Of a stretch of 64,000 bases of DNA, positions 18,446-27,414 are shown piece by piece. The stretch is taken from contig JAMLHA010000011.1 of the NCBI GenBank assembly GCA_023957475.1, positions 47,020 through 111,019 on the forward strand. The letters are read 5' to 3'. Position 1 is the first letter of the stretch, and each line of letters opens with the position of its first letter. Origin of the DNA: Crocinitomicaceae bacterium (lineage in GTDB: Bacteria > Bacteroidota > Bacteroidia > Flavobacteriales_D > Crocinitomicaceae). A program made the position numbers and the translations under genes. Under the pieces are notes generated by a model, which worked only from the letters and a program-made list of their open reading frames with translations, made no database searches and was not told the origin of the DNA.

Positions 18446-19108
18446 ATGAAAAGCATTATTCTTGTGATTGTTGTTACTATTATTGGAGTAACAATCTTTT
18501 ATTTCAATACACAACCTAAAGGTGAGCAATTACCGATATACAATCCTATTGACATGAATCCAGAAGTTGTTGATTCATCGTTACAAAGAGTTGGATTAGG
18601 GCATACAATTGGAGATTTTGAATTTACCAATCAAGAGGGTAAAAAGATTTCTAATCATGATTTGGATAATAAAGTATATGTGGTTGAATATTTTTTTACC
18701 ACCTGTAAAAGTATTTGTCCGATAATGAACAATCAGATGCAACGAGTTCAGAAAAAATACGCAGGAAATAGCGAATTTAAGATACTTAGCTTTACCGTTG
18801 ACCCTGAAACAGACGATGTGAAACAACTCAATAAATACGCCAAAGATCATCATGCAGATAATTCTCAATGGTGGTTTTTAACAGGTGAAAAAGATAAATT
18901 GTATGAACTTGCTAGAAAATCATTTTTTGTACTCAAGCCAGCTGAGGCTGAAAATGTAGGTGATGCAGGAAGCGATTTTATTCATACCAATAACTTTGTG
19001 CTCATTGATAAAAAACAACGAATTCGCGGTTATTATGATGGAACAAGCCGAACAAGTGTTGATTCACTTATCACAGACATTGAAAAATTATTCGATATTA
19101 GAAATTAA
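18446..19108 (+). CDS. SCO1/SenC family copper chaperone-like protein
   Basis: 220 residues, anchored by an N-terminal membrane segment (SIILVIVVTIIGVTIFYF). The thioredoxin-fold domain has the copper-binding CxxxC in TTCKSICPIMN and the third ligand histidine in SDFIHTNNFVLID, so it should deliver copper to cytochrome c oxidase or act as a periplasmic thiol reductase. Other fold landmarks are ILSFTVDPETDD and RGYYDGT. ATG 18446 is preferred over a TTG three codons upstream. It faces the gamma-carbonic anhydrase gene with 14 bases between stops. No oxidase gene lies in the window. Confidence 0.92.
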   Translation: MKSIILVIVVTIIGVTIFYFNTQPKGEQLPIYNPIDMNPEVVDSSLQRVGLGHTIGDFEFTNQEGKKISNHDLDNKVYVVEYFFTTCKSICPIMNNQMQRVQKKYAGNSEFKILSFTVDPETDDVKQLNKYAKDHHADNSQWWFLTGEKDKLYELARKSFFVLKPAEAENVGDAGSDFIHTNNFVLIDKKQRIRGYYDGTSRTSVDSLITDIEKLFDIRN

Positions 19109-19122
19109 TACAAAATTTCTGA

Positions 19123-19635
19123 TTACTTAAACCAACTTGCATATTTGACATAGCTGTCTGCGATGCGTTTAATTTCACCTTCAAACAATTCAGGAGTTAA
19201 AGTTTTTACTTTTTTTGCTGGTACTCCGGCATAAATACTCCAACTTTCAACTCGAGTGTTTTCTAACAATACTGCACCAGCAGCAATGATGCAATTGGCT
19301 TCAACATAACAGTTATCCATCACAATAGCACCCATACCAATTAGCACATTGTCTTCAACAGTACAACCGTGAACCAAAGCATTGTGCCCTATGGATACGT
19401 TATTGCCCAATTGTGTTTTTGTTTTTTCAAAAGTGCAGTGAATAACCGCACCATCTTGCACATTAACACGATTTCCCATTTTAATCGAATTGACATCGCC
19501 ACGAATTACAGCATTGAACCAAACGGAACATTCATTGCCCATTTCAACATCTCCAACAATTGTTGCATTTTCGGCAAACCAACAATCGTTGCCAAATTTG
19601 GGTGAAAAATCTCTACATGTTTTAATTAAAGCCAT
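19123..19635 (-). CDS. Gamma-carbonic anhydrase family protein
   Basis: 170 residues forming a left-handed beta helix of hexapeptide repeats (WFAENATIVGDVEMG ... VWFNAVIRGDVNSIKMG). The three zinc-ligand histidines are recognisable in GAVIHCTF, SIGHNALVHGC. The C-terminal helix (LTPELFEGEIKRIADSYVKY) is typical of the YrdA/PaaY-like group. Activity as a carbonic anhydrase is not assured in this subgroup; some members act on thioesters. It starts 21 bases after the aminotransferase gene and is probably co-transcribed. Confidence 0.88.
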   Translation of the reverse strand: MALIKTCRDFSPKFGNDCWFAENATIVGDVEMGNECSVWFNAVIRGDVNSIKMGNRVNVQDGAVIHCTFEKTKTQLGNNVSIGHNALVHGCTVEDNVLIGMGAIVMDNCYVEANCIIAAGAVLLENTRVESWSIYAGVPAKKVKTLTPELFEGEIKRIADSYVKYASWFK

Positions 19636-19656
19636 TTATAGTCTTGTTTTAAGTTG

Positions 19657-20844
19657 TTATTTTGTTGAATGAATAGCGTTGAGTATAATTTCTCCTGCTT
19701 TTCTAACTTCTTCTTCTGTAATGGTTAAAGGAGGTGAAAGGCGGAAACTATATGGATGAGATAAAAACCAAAAACTGATCAATCCATCTTCCAAACATTT
19801 TTTTACTACTCGCTCTACTCGTTCAAATGATTCCATGTCAAAAGCAAATAGCATACCAATTCTACGTGTTTCTTTTATTTCATCGGATTGGCAAATAATA
19901 GATTGTAATATAGCTCCCAATCGTTCTACTTCATTAAATTGTACTTCTTTTTCCATTACTTCTAACCCAGCTAAGGCCGATGCAGCAATGACAGGATTTC
20001 CACCGAACGTAGTAATGTGTCCCAATATTGGATCATAAGTAAACTCCCACAAATACTCTCTTGAAGAAACCAAAGCACCGATTGGTAAACCTCCTCCAAG
20101 TGCTTTTCCAAGTGTAATCACGTCAGGGACTACGTCAAAATGTTCAAAAGCAAAAAGTTTACCTGTTCGACCCATTCCACATTGAATTTCATCAAAAATA
20201 AGTAAAGCACCTACTTCGGTACATTTTTTTCGTAGGGCTTGTAAAAATTCTTTAGATGGAACACGTACTCCAGCATCTCCTTGAATAGTTTCAATGATTA
20301 CTCCAGCTGTTTTAGTCGTAATTTGCTCCAACATAGCAATATTGTTGTGTTGAAGAAAACGAACGTCAGGTAGCAAAGGTCTAAATGGTTCTTTCTTTGT
20401 TTCATTTCCAGAAACACTCATCGAACCGTGCGTGCTACCGTGATAAGAGCCTCTAAAAGACACTAATTCAGTTCTGTTTGTTACTCTTTTTGCCAATTTT
20501 AGAGCTGCTTCATTGGCTTCTGTTCCTGAGTTTACTGTATAAACACAATTTAGTTGCTCAGGAAAAAATGAACATAGTTTTTTGCAAAAATTTAAGTGTG
20601 CATCTTGAATGTATTCACCATAAACCATCACATGCATGTAATTTTCTACTTGATTTTTTATAGCTTGAATCACATGTGGGTGACTGTGTCCAATATTATT
20701 GACAGAAACACCGGAAATCATGTCCATGTATTTTTTGCCATTTTTATCGATGATGTAAATGCCCTCAGCACGCTCTACATCAATCAAATACGGGGTTTGA
20801 TTTGTTTGACCTGTGTAACTTAAAAATTCTTCTATTCTATTCAT
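19657..20844 (-). CDS. Class III PLP aminotransferase
   Basis: 395 residues from ATG 20844; a GTG five codons upstream is possible. PLP-binding features are NSGTEANEAALKLAKR, SFRGSYHGSTHGS, the aspartate in LLIFDEIQCGMGRTGK and the Schiff-base lysine in ITLGKALGGGLPIGA. The family includes acetylornithine, ornithine and 4-aminobutyrate transaminases. No arginine-synthesis genes are near, so the amino donor remains open. The gene is followed by the gamma-carbonic anhydrase and diverges from a thioesterase gene. Confidence 0.87.
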   Translation of the reverse strand: MNRIEEFLSYTGQTNQTPYLIDVERAEGIYIIDKNGKKYMDMISGVSVNNIGHSHPHVIQAIKNQVENYMHVMVYGEYIQDAHLNFCKKLCSFFPEQLNCVYTVNSGTEANEAALKLAKRVTNRTELVSFRGSYHGSTHGSMSVSGNETKKEPFRPLLPDVRFLQHNNIAMLEQITTKTAGVIIETIQGDAGVRVPSKEFLQALRKKCTEVGALLIFDEIQCGMGRTGKLFAFEHFDVVPDVITLGKALGGGLPIGALVSSREYLWEFTYDPILGHITTFGGNPVIAASALAGLEVMEKEVQFNEVERLGAILQSIICQSDEIKETRRIGMLFAFDMESFERVERVVKKCLEDGLISFWFLSHPYSFRLSPPLTITEEEVRKAGEIILNAIHSTK

Positions 20845-20901
20845 AACAGAAATATCCACTTAAACTTTTCTCAGAATAGCCCAAATTTAGCTTTTTTAAG
20901 G

Positions 20902-20909
20902 TAATTTTG
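20902..20909 (+). promoter_or_regulatory. -7 promoter box for the thioesterase gene
   Basis: TAATTTTG matches TAnnTTTG, 30 bases before ATG 20940. It overlaps an in-frame upstream start (20907), which argues for the later ATG. Confidence 0.5.
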
Positions 20910-20939
20910 TTGTTTAGAAGACAAAAAAACAACTTTGAG

Positions 20940-21368
20940 ATGAACAATTTGAATATTGTAGAATTGTACAAAATGAGTAATGAATTTGGTAGAACAATCG
21001 ATTTTGAATACGATATTTTACCAAATGGAGATGTTGTCAATCGTATAACAATAGATAAAAAACACTTAGCAACACCCGTGGCTGCTCATGGGGGAGTATT
21101 AGCCGCTTTAGCCGATTCAACATTGGGAGTAGCAGCTTTAGCGGAGTCACAAAAAGAAGGTAATTTAGTATCAACGGTTGAATTTAAAATCAATTATTTA
21201 AAGCCTGCCTTTTTAGGAGATGTTATTTCTGGAGTGTCAAGAGTTCGAAAAGTTGGTAAAAAATTGATTTTTGTTGAAGCTGATTTTGTGAATCAAAAAG
21301 ATGAGTTAATTGCTACTGCTAGTGGGACATTTAACCAATATCCATTTACAAAAGTCTTTAATTTATAG
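20940..21368 (+). CDS. PaaI-type hotdog-fold thioesterase
   Basis: 142 residues from ATG 20940. The hotdog fold is marked by TPVAAHGGVLAALADSTLG, where HGG precedes the central helix, then VSTVEFKINYLKPAFLGDV and ATASGTFNQYP. PaaI/YbgC-like enzymes hydrolyse acyl-CoA thioesters in the cytoplasm; the acyl group is not predictable here. The earlier start (MLFRRQ...) is rejected because the -7 box overlaps it. The stop is three bases from the next ATG, so it is in one operon with the RNA methyltransferase. Confidence 0.85.
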   Translation: MNNLNIVELYKMSNEFGRTIDFEYDILPNGDVVNRITIDKKHLATPVAAHGGVLAALADSTLGVAALAESQKEGNLVSTVEFKINYLKPAFLGDVISGVSRVRKVGKKLIFVEADFVNQKDELIATASGTFNQYPFTKVFNL

Positions 21369-21371
21369 TAA

Positions 21372-22730
21372 ATGCATAGCTTTCCGATCGACTTTATTGA
21401 ATACGTGACAAATGATTCTCATTTAGGAGAAAGTTTATTGGACGCACTTAATACGCAATCACCAATTTCTATTCGAAAAAATCCTTTAAAATTATCCTTT
21501 TCTTTTGAAAATGAAGAGCTTATTTCTTGGTGTGAACATGCTTATTATTTAAAAGAACGACCAATTTTCACATTGGATCCGTTGTTTCATGCTGGCGTAT
21601 ATTATTCACAAGAGGCAGGTTCTATGTTATTGGATTATGTTTTGCATAAATTAGTATTGCCGACAGCTCCAAAAGTACTTGATTTATGTGCAGCACCTGG
21701 TGGTAAAAGCACCTTGATTGCTTCTAAATTGAACAACAATGGTCTTTTAGTATCCAATGAAGTCATCAATCAACGAGCAAAAATATTAAAGGAAAATTGC
21801 TCAAAATGGGGATACGAAAATGTGGTTGTAACCAATAACGATCCTTCTGATTTTAAGCGATTACCTAATTTTTTTGATCTTGTTGTGGTTGACGCACCAT
21901 GTTCTGGGGAAGGCATGTTTCGGAAGGATTTGCAGGCTCGGGAAGAGTGGTCAACAGATGCGGTAAATCTTTGTGCAAGTCGTCAAAAGCGTATAGTGGC
22001 AGATGTTTGGGATTCTATTGCAGAAAATGGCTACCTTATTTATTCTACTTGTACATTTAATTCATTTGAAAATGAAGAAAATATCAAATGGATAACTACC
22101 AATTTTGATGCTGAAATAATTTCAATTGATGCTCCATATGATTTTGTTCAGGGGAGAGATGGTATTGGAATTTATGGAGTACCTGGTAGATCAAAAACAG
22201 AAGGGTTTTTTATAGCAGTGTTACAAAAAAAGGCAAGTGATGGAAGTAATGCAAAACTTGGTAGAAATTCCAATAAAGGACTGACGCAGTTTAAAGATTT
22301 ATCTGCTATTGCCAATTGGGTAGAAACTGATACAACTACTTTTTACTTATGGAATGAAAATGTTTTAGCTGTTCCGGCAGCATTTAATCACGAATTTTTA
22401 TTGCTTCAAGATAATTTGCATCTTGTTAAATGGGGTGTTGAGGTTGGAGAATTGGCACGTAAAGGGTTGATTCCAAGTCACGATTTATTGATGTGTCCTT
22501 CATTGCGAAAAGAAATACATCCGTTTGAAATCACTCGTGAACAAGCATTGAAATACCTACATGGTGATACTTTTACCATTGAAGGATTGAAAGAATTAGG
22601 AATGATTCAGTTAACGTATCAAAATGAACCAATAGGATGGATCAAAAACATTGGTAATCGTTTTAATAATTTATACCCAAAAGAATACCGTATTCGCATG
22701 AATATTCATTTAATACATGACAAAAATTAA
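21372..22730 (+). CDS. rRNA cytosine-C5 methyltransferase (RsmF/NOL1-NOP2-Sun family)
   Basis: 452 residues. The SAM-binding motif is VLDLCAAPGGKSTLIA near residue 100. The two family cysteines lie in VVDAPCSGEGMFRK (motif IV) and LIYSTCTFNSFENEEN (motif VI, the nucleophile). After the catalytic domain comes a PUA-like C-terminal region (YPKEYRIRMNI). RsmF methylates 16S rRNA C1407 in E. coli; the site here is inferred from the similar architecture, so no symbol is given. It follows the thioesterase by three bases. Confidence 0.9.
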   Translation: MHSFPIDFIEYVTNDSHLGESLLDALNTQSPISIRKNPLKLSFSFENEELISWCEHAYYLKERPIFTLDPLFHAGVYYSQEAGSMLLDYVLHKLVLPTAPKVLDLCAAPGGKSTLIASKLNNNGLLVSNEVINQRAKILKENCSKWGYENVVVTNNDPSDFKRLPNFFDLVVVDAPCSGEGMFRKDLQAREEWSTDAVNLCASRQKRIVADVWDSIAENGYLIYSTCTFNSFENEENIKWITTNFDAEIISIDAPYDFVQGRDGIGIYGVPGRSKTEGFFIAVLQKKASDGSNAKLGRNSNKGLTQFKDLSAIANWVETDTTTFYLWNENVLAVPAAFNHEFLLLQDNLHLVKWGVEVGELARKGLIPSHDLLMCPSLRKEIHPFEITREQALKYLHGDTFTIEGLKELGMIQLTYQNEPIGWIKNIGNRFNNLYPKEYRIRMNIHLIHDKN

Positions 22731-23125
22731 AATTTAAGATAGAAGAAGTGTTTATTTCTTTATTAAATCATTTTTCTACAAAGGTTTCGTCTCTACGAGA
22801 TTAAAAAAGAATCTCAAAACGATAGTTCTTACAAAGAACCGAAAAGTGCGTTGGCCCGATGAAAATAGCGGGAAGCGGTGGCGAGAATGGCTGTCGTGTA
22901 GTGAATTCATCGAAGGCGCTTGTCGTTTTCTTCTGCAAGAAGGACTACTTCGATAGAATTTCAAACGACAGACAGTGCGGGTGGGCAGCATTATTTTCAT
23001 CTTGATCTTTTGATTCTTTTGGATCAAGCCAAAAGAATAATAATTAACATTCGTAGAGTTTATCTATATTGTTTGAAAAATGTCATGTAGTAGGAATATT
23101 CAATAAAGTTTGAACTCAGGTTAAA
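22731..23125. repeat. GC-richer intergenic island, possible dispersed repeat
   Basis: This 395-base gap holds no credible gene, but bases about 22790-23040 are clearly richer in G and C than the surroundings. It includes a 13-bp stem with one bulge between GAATTCATCGAAG (22903-22915) and CTTCGATAGAATTC (22948-22962), with a smaller CTTC/GAAG hairpin inside, and ends near GATCTTTTGATTCTTTTGGA. A similar tail (repeated TTTTG/GATC words) is recalled from dispersed intergenic repeats in Flavobacteriales genomes. A short piece near 63240 may be another such element. Repeat status cannot be proven from one window. Confidence 0.35.
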
Positions 23126-26100
23126 TTACTTAATTACGTTTACAGTACCTGTCCAATGATAGTGATTATCATTGTTTCGTTCTTTTGCATAAATTTGCCA
23201 GGAGTAAGTACCATCTTGAACTTTTTCTCCTTTATACGTACCATCCCAACCCATGTTCACATCTTTTGATTGCCAAACCATTTCACCCCAACGGTTGTAA
23301 ATAGTCAACTCAAAATTGTATTCATCGATACCACTGATGTAGATGCGCCAATCTTGATTGAATTCGTTGCCATCTGGTGTAAAGGTGTTTGGTGCAAATA
23401 ATAAAACTTCTGGAAGTACCACAACGTCTCTATTTACGGTGTCTTTACATCCATATTGGCTTGTAACGATAAGAGAAACTGCATATTTCCCATCTGTTCC
23501 TTCAGGAAATTTAACGGATGGATTTTCATTTGTTGAATAACTTGGCGACCCATTTGCAAAACTCCATTCATACGTCTGTGCGTTGGAAGAATAATTGATA
23601 AACGTAACGTTGGTATCGAATATTTTTACTGGATTTGGATTCCAATTAAATGCTGCTTTTGGTAATGGATATACTGTTAAATAGTTACTAAAAGTTGCAG
23701 AACCCACACATCCATCCGGTGAAGTGATAATCACATCTACGGTATAATTTCCAGTTGGCATTGGCAGTGTGTTTATTGTTGATTGATTGATGAAAGACTG
23801 CCCATCTGAAATAAACCAGCTAACAGATTGAATCAATGAAGGATCTGTTGAACATGTTATTTCGAATTGAGCTGGTTCACACAATGCTGTTGTTGTACTT
23901 TGTATAATTGGCGTAGGAATTGGACGAACAGTTACGGTGGTAACTAAACTAATAGGCGTTGACTCGCAATTGTCGCTAATAGTTACTGTGTATTGAGTTG
24001 TTTGTTGTGGACTAACAGTAATAGTATTCGTATTTTGATTGACACTCCATAAAGTAGTGTAAGGAGCTAATCCTCCACTTATGTTACTAACTGTTAGATT
24101 AGCAGTTTCTCCTGGGCAAATGGCAACATCTGGTGAAATTGTAGCAGTTAATGGATTGCGAATAGAAACTACAATGGATTCACCATCAGTTAAACATCCA
24201 GCACTACTTTCTCCTTTAACGGTATAGGTGGTGGTAGAAGTTGGTTGAACAGATTGTGTTCCCGATAAATCGGTTGTATGATTCCAATGGTATGTTGCAT
24301 TCGCTTGACCAATAGAAGCTGTTAATGTAGCTGTTCCGTTTTCACAAATAAGTGTATCGTTTGAAACTTGAAGTTGAATTGGTGCTGGTTGCGAAATTAT
24401 CACAGTTGTATCTGATTTACAACCAAATTGATTTTCTGACAACACAGTATATGTTCCAGCAGAAAGTCCTGTTTTAGTATTGGAAGTTTCCCAAGTTTGC
24501 CCATTGTCGTAGCTATAATTAACGGCATCAACACTTATAACTTGAATACTTCCCGATTGATTTCCAAAACAAGTTAAATCAGTTGTTGTTACAGTCTGTG
24601 TAGATTGGGATACGGTAACTAATACAGTATCTGACAATGTGCCACAAGCTTGATTTCCTTCTGTTAAAATAAAAGAATAGACACCTGGTTGGTCAACAAC
24701 AACAGAAGTATTGAGCGATGATGCATTTGGAAGGAAATTTACAGATGGAGTAGGTGTAGTTGCCGGAGCTAAATATGTCCAATTTTTAGTATTTGTGGCA
24801 TGATTTATGGTACCACTTAATGGAATGGTGTCTCCAAGACAAACCAAAAAATCCTGCCCAGCATTTGGGTTTAGATTTGGAGATACAATAACAGATACTG
24901 TTTTGGTAGCTGTATTACATCCGTTTTGATCGGTTGCAACTACTGAATAACTAGTTGAAGTAGTTGGAGAAACTTGTAATGTATTGGTATTATTTGATTG
25001 ATTGATCCAGTTGTATGTAAATGTAGTTCCAGGAATGGTTGAAGTAGCTGTAGCTGTTAATGTTGCCATATCACCTTGACAAATTGTTTGGTTTGGAGAT
25101 ACTTGTAAGTTATTGTTAGAAATAGTAACTTGAACAGTGTCATAATACGAACAATAAGTGGTGAAAACGATATCGTCAATAGCAAAGTCATTGCCACCAG
25201 AAGCAGAGCTTTGGTTTACGATACTTAATACGGCTTGTGTTGCCGCTCCTGAATTCCACGTGTCATTTATTTGTGTCCATATACATGGTGTCAAAGATGT
25301 TTGGTTAATTGCCCCGATTGGATTTCCATTGATGTATAGTTGTAAATTTGAAACATTAGGATCGTTTACCACATTCATGGCCCAAAATGAGAATAAATAA
25401 TCTTGATTTTGGTTAATATTAATTGTTTGCGACCAAACTACTGTATTCGGAGCGGAAGCACCATTGGCAATAAACATATTTCCTGTTCCAGTGGTGTGAT
25501 CTCCACAATTGGAAAAATTATTGTGTGTTAATTGAGGACTTGTACTAATAGCATATTCACCAGAGTTTGATAACAATCCCCAAGCTCCTCCGGTTCCTGG
25601 AATGTAGTTGGTTGTAAAACTGTTTGTAGTATTCGTTGTACCTCCTTGAAAATCGCCATGTTGAACTAAATTGTTCCCCATTTTTTTTGCAATTACAGAA
25701 TAAGTCCCAGATGCGTTTACTGCAATTGATGAGGTAGTAGCTCCATTTGACCAAAGATAAGTGTCGTGGTTATTACCTGCATTGAGGGTAACTGATTGTT
25801 GCGTACAAAGTTGAATATCTGGACCCAAATCAACAGGAGTAATGTCTTGAACAACCACGGTACCTTGATAAGCTCCACATGTACCAACGGTATAAGTGTA
25901 AGTGCCTGAAGGAAGAGTTGGGTTGTATGTTCCCAAATATCCATTTGCAAGAGTAGCAGGACCATTCCATGTGCCGTTTATTGGCATTGAAGTACTAAAT
26001 AAATCAAATAAGTTTGTTGTTCCAGTAATGTCACAGCCAGATAATGAAACTGATTCACTGTTGGCACAAATTTCTAATAACATATCATCAACAACCATGT

Positions 26101-26587
26101 CATTGTTACCTTGATAAGCTAAGTTATTGACAATTTCTAAGCGCAACGTAGTGGTAGTGGCTGTTAATTCAGGACTTACCCAATGATTCCAGTTTGAACC
26201 ACTCCAATTTACTGTTTGCGAATAAACAATTGTGTTGTTTCCATCATAAATATTGAATGTTGTATTGTTTGTTCCTCCCCAAGCGTCTTTGTGATAAAAT
26301 GAAAGACGGTAAGTAGCTCCAACGCATACTGTATATGGTCGGTTAACAGCAGGTCCAGTAAATCCATCGACAAAATTCAAATATAGGTGATAATTACCTG
26401 TATAACTTGGTCCAAAACCCGGACTTACTTGTGGTGAGCTTTGATAGGTTGTTCCTGGAATGATATAAGGGCAGGTAGTGGTGTATTCAAATGAATCAAA
26501 ATTTTCTTGAATAAAATTAGTGCATTGAGCATTTGCTCTAAACACGAATAAGACTAATAATATAAGTAAAACAATAGATTGTTTCAT
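23126..26587 (-). CDS. Very large T9SS-exported surface protein (Ig/PKD/SprB, CHU_C)
   Basis: 1153 residues with a signal peptide (MKQSIVLLILLVLFVFRANAQ). Two lectin-like or concanavalin-type segments occur in the first 470 residues (YHLYLNFVDGFTGPAVN, NDMVVDDMLLEIC and, again, NDFAIDDIVFTTYC), separated by Ig-like units (DIQLCTQQSVTLNAGNNHDT). From about residue 480 the order is Ig-like units, a SprB-type repeat (VNYSYDNGQTWETSNT), a PKD domain (FNWNPNPVKIFDTNVTF ... YEWSFANG) and the C-terminal CHU_C sorting domain (FAPNTFTPDGNEFNQDW, IYNRWGEMVW). The last 600 residues closely parallel the protein at 6299-8920, so the two arose by duplication and gained different N-termini. Expected at the cell surface as adhesin; ligand unknown. 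Confidence 0.9.
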   Translation of the reverse strand: MKQSIVLLILLVLFVFRANAQCTNFIQENFDSFEYTTTCPYIIPGTTYQSSPQVSPGFGPSYTGNYHLYLNFVDGFTGPAVNRPYTVCVGATYRLSFYHKDAWGGTNNTTFNIYDGNNTIVYSQTVNWSGSNWNHWVSPELTATTTTLRLEIVNNLAYQGNNDMVVDDMLLEICANSESVSLSGCDITGTTNLFDLFSTSMPINGTWNGPATLANGYLGTYNPTLPSGTYTYTVGTCGAYQGTVVVQDITPVDLGPDIQLCTQQSVTLNAGNNHDTYLWSNGATTSSIAVNASGTYSVIAKKMGNNLVQHGDFQGGTTNTTNSFTTNYIPGTGGAWGLLSNSGEYAISTSPQLTHNNFSNCGDHTTGTGNMFIANGASAPNTVVWSQTININQNQDYLFSFWAMNVVNDPNVSNLQLYINGNPIGAINQTSLTPCIWTQINDTWNSGAATQAVLSIVNQSSASGGNDFAIDDIVFTTYCSYYDTVQVTISNNNLQVSPNQTICQGDMATLTATATSTIPGTTFTYNWINQSNNTNTLQVSPTTSTSYSVVATDQNGCNTATKTVSVIVSPNLNPNAGQDFLVCLGDTIPLSGTINHATNTKNWTYLAPATTPTPSVNFLPNASSLNTSVVVDQPGVYSFILTEGNQACGTLSDTVLVTVSQSTQTVTTTDLTCFGNQSGSIQVISVDAVNYSYDNGQTWETSNTKTGLSAGTYTVLSENQFGCKSDTTVIISQPAPIQLQVSNDTLICENGTATLTASIGQANATYHWNHTTDLSGTQSVQPTSTTTYTVKGESSAGCLTDGESIVVSIRNPLTATISPDVAICPGETANLTVSNISGGLAPYTTLWSVNQNTNTITVSPQQTTQYTVTISDNCESTPISLVTTVTVRPIPTPIIQSTTTALCEPAQFEITCSTDPSLIQSVSWFISDGQSFINQSTINTLPMPTGNYTVDVIITSPDGCVGSATFSNYLTVYPLPKAAFNWNPNPVKIFDTNVTFINYSSNAQTYEWSFANGSPSYSTNENPSVKFPEGTDGKYAVSLIVTSQYGCKDTVNRDVVVLPEVLLFAPNTFTPDGNEFNQDWRIYISGIDEYNFELTIYNRWGEMVWQSKDVNMGWDGTYKGEKVQDGTYSWQIYAKERNNDNHYHWTGTVNVIK

Positions 26588-26640
26588 GGTAATTAATGTG
26601 AATTTGTATAAGTAAGACGCAACTTAATCGTTTTAGTTGC

Positions 26641-26648
26641 CAAAAGTA
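26641..26648 (-). promoter_or_regulatory. -7 promoter box for the large T9SS protein
   Basis: TACTTTTG on the minus strand matches TAnnTTTG, 53 bases before the ATG at 26587. Confidence 0.5.
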
Positions 26649-26819
26649 CTATTTTTTTATTAAAATGTTGATCAGATAATTAGATATAAATCAAAGAAAT
26701 ACTCAAAAGTGTTGTATAGTTTATGATTTATTCATTTTAGACATTTAATGAAACACTATTTTTAAAATTTCGTATAACAAAAATAAAATTGGTACGTTTT
26801 TGGTAGTAAAGGAAGTAAG

Positions 26820-27377
26820 ATGAGAACACTTCTTGTAGTCATAATAGCATTTTTATCACTTTCGGTGCAGTTTAAGAATGAATTGCGCTCGGTATTTGGT
26901 GTGCGTGTTTCATATCAGGCAAATGGGCAGATGATCATGTTTATTGCATACTATACTGATGATGTGATGGAGACGAATAGAAAGATATTATCGTTTGATG
27001 AGTTTGTTCATTATGCTTCTGGCGATTGGCCGAGTATTTACAATAGAAATCGAATGAATTTGTTTGAGCTCAACGATGTGCAGGGGGGGATTTATCGAGA
27101 TTCAATAACCAGAAAAGCAACTCCCTTTTGTTTTGCTGTTGACAGTTTATGGAAACTGCGATTTAGTCACTATCCTTTTCGAGGAAATAACGAAATGGGG
27201 TGGAGTCAAGATCAATTTTTACCTAGCTTATCACAACAAAAATACTTGTACAAACAATATGGAATGACTCACATTGATACTAAGTTTTTTGTAGATACAA
27301 GTTTCTGGAAATTGTTAAGAGATGTAACAAATCAAGAATGGGTTGAAAATTATAAGAATATTCCGTTAACGGATTAA
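26820..27377 (+). CDS. Hypothetical secreted or anchored protein
   Basis: 185 residues that I do not recognise. The start MRTLLVVIIAFLSLSVQF is a short hydrophobic segment that could be a signal peptide or anchor, although no clear cleavage site follows. The rest is polar with many aromatic residues (MIMFIAYYTDDVMETNRK, FDEFVHYASGDWPSIYNR, HYPFRGNNEMGWSQDQF). A single cysteine is present. A near-consensus -7 sequence (TACGTTTT) lies about 25 bases upstream. It faces the carboxylase gene, with 37 bases between the stops. No neighbour suggests a function. Confidence 0.7.
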   Translation: MRTLLVVIIAFLSLSVQFKNELRSVFGVRVSYQANGQMIMFIAYYTDDVMETNRKILSFDEFVHYASGDWPSIYNRNRMNLFELNDVQGGIYRDSITRKATPFCFAVDSLWKLRFSHYPFRGNNEMGWSQDQFLPSLSQQKYLYKQYGMTHIDTKFFVDTSFWKLLRDVTNQEWVENYKNIPLTD

Positions 27378-27414
27378 AAAAAAAGGGGTGTCCGAAAAGT
27401 TTTTCTTCCAATTA

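Noticed and set aside
22776..23027. Basic 83-residue protein on the minus strand
   Set aside because: Arg/Ser-rich translation of the GC-rich structured island; no domain or start context, probably a chance frame in repeat DNA.
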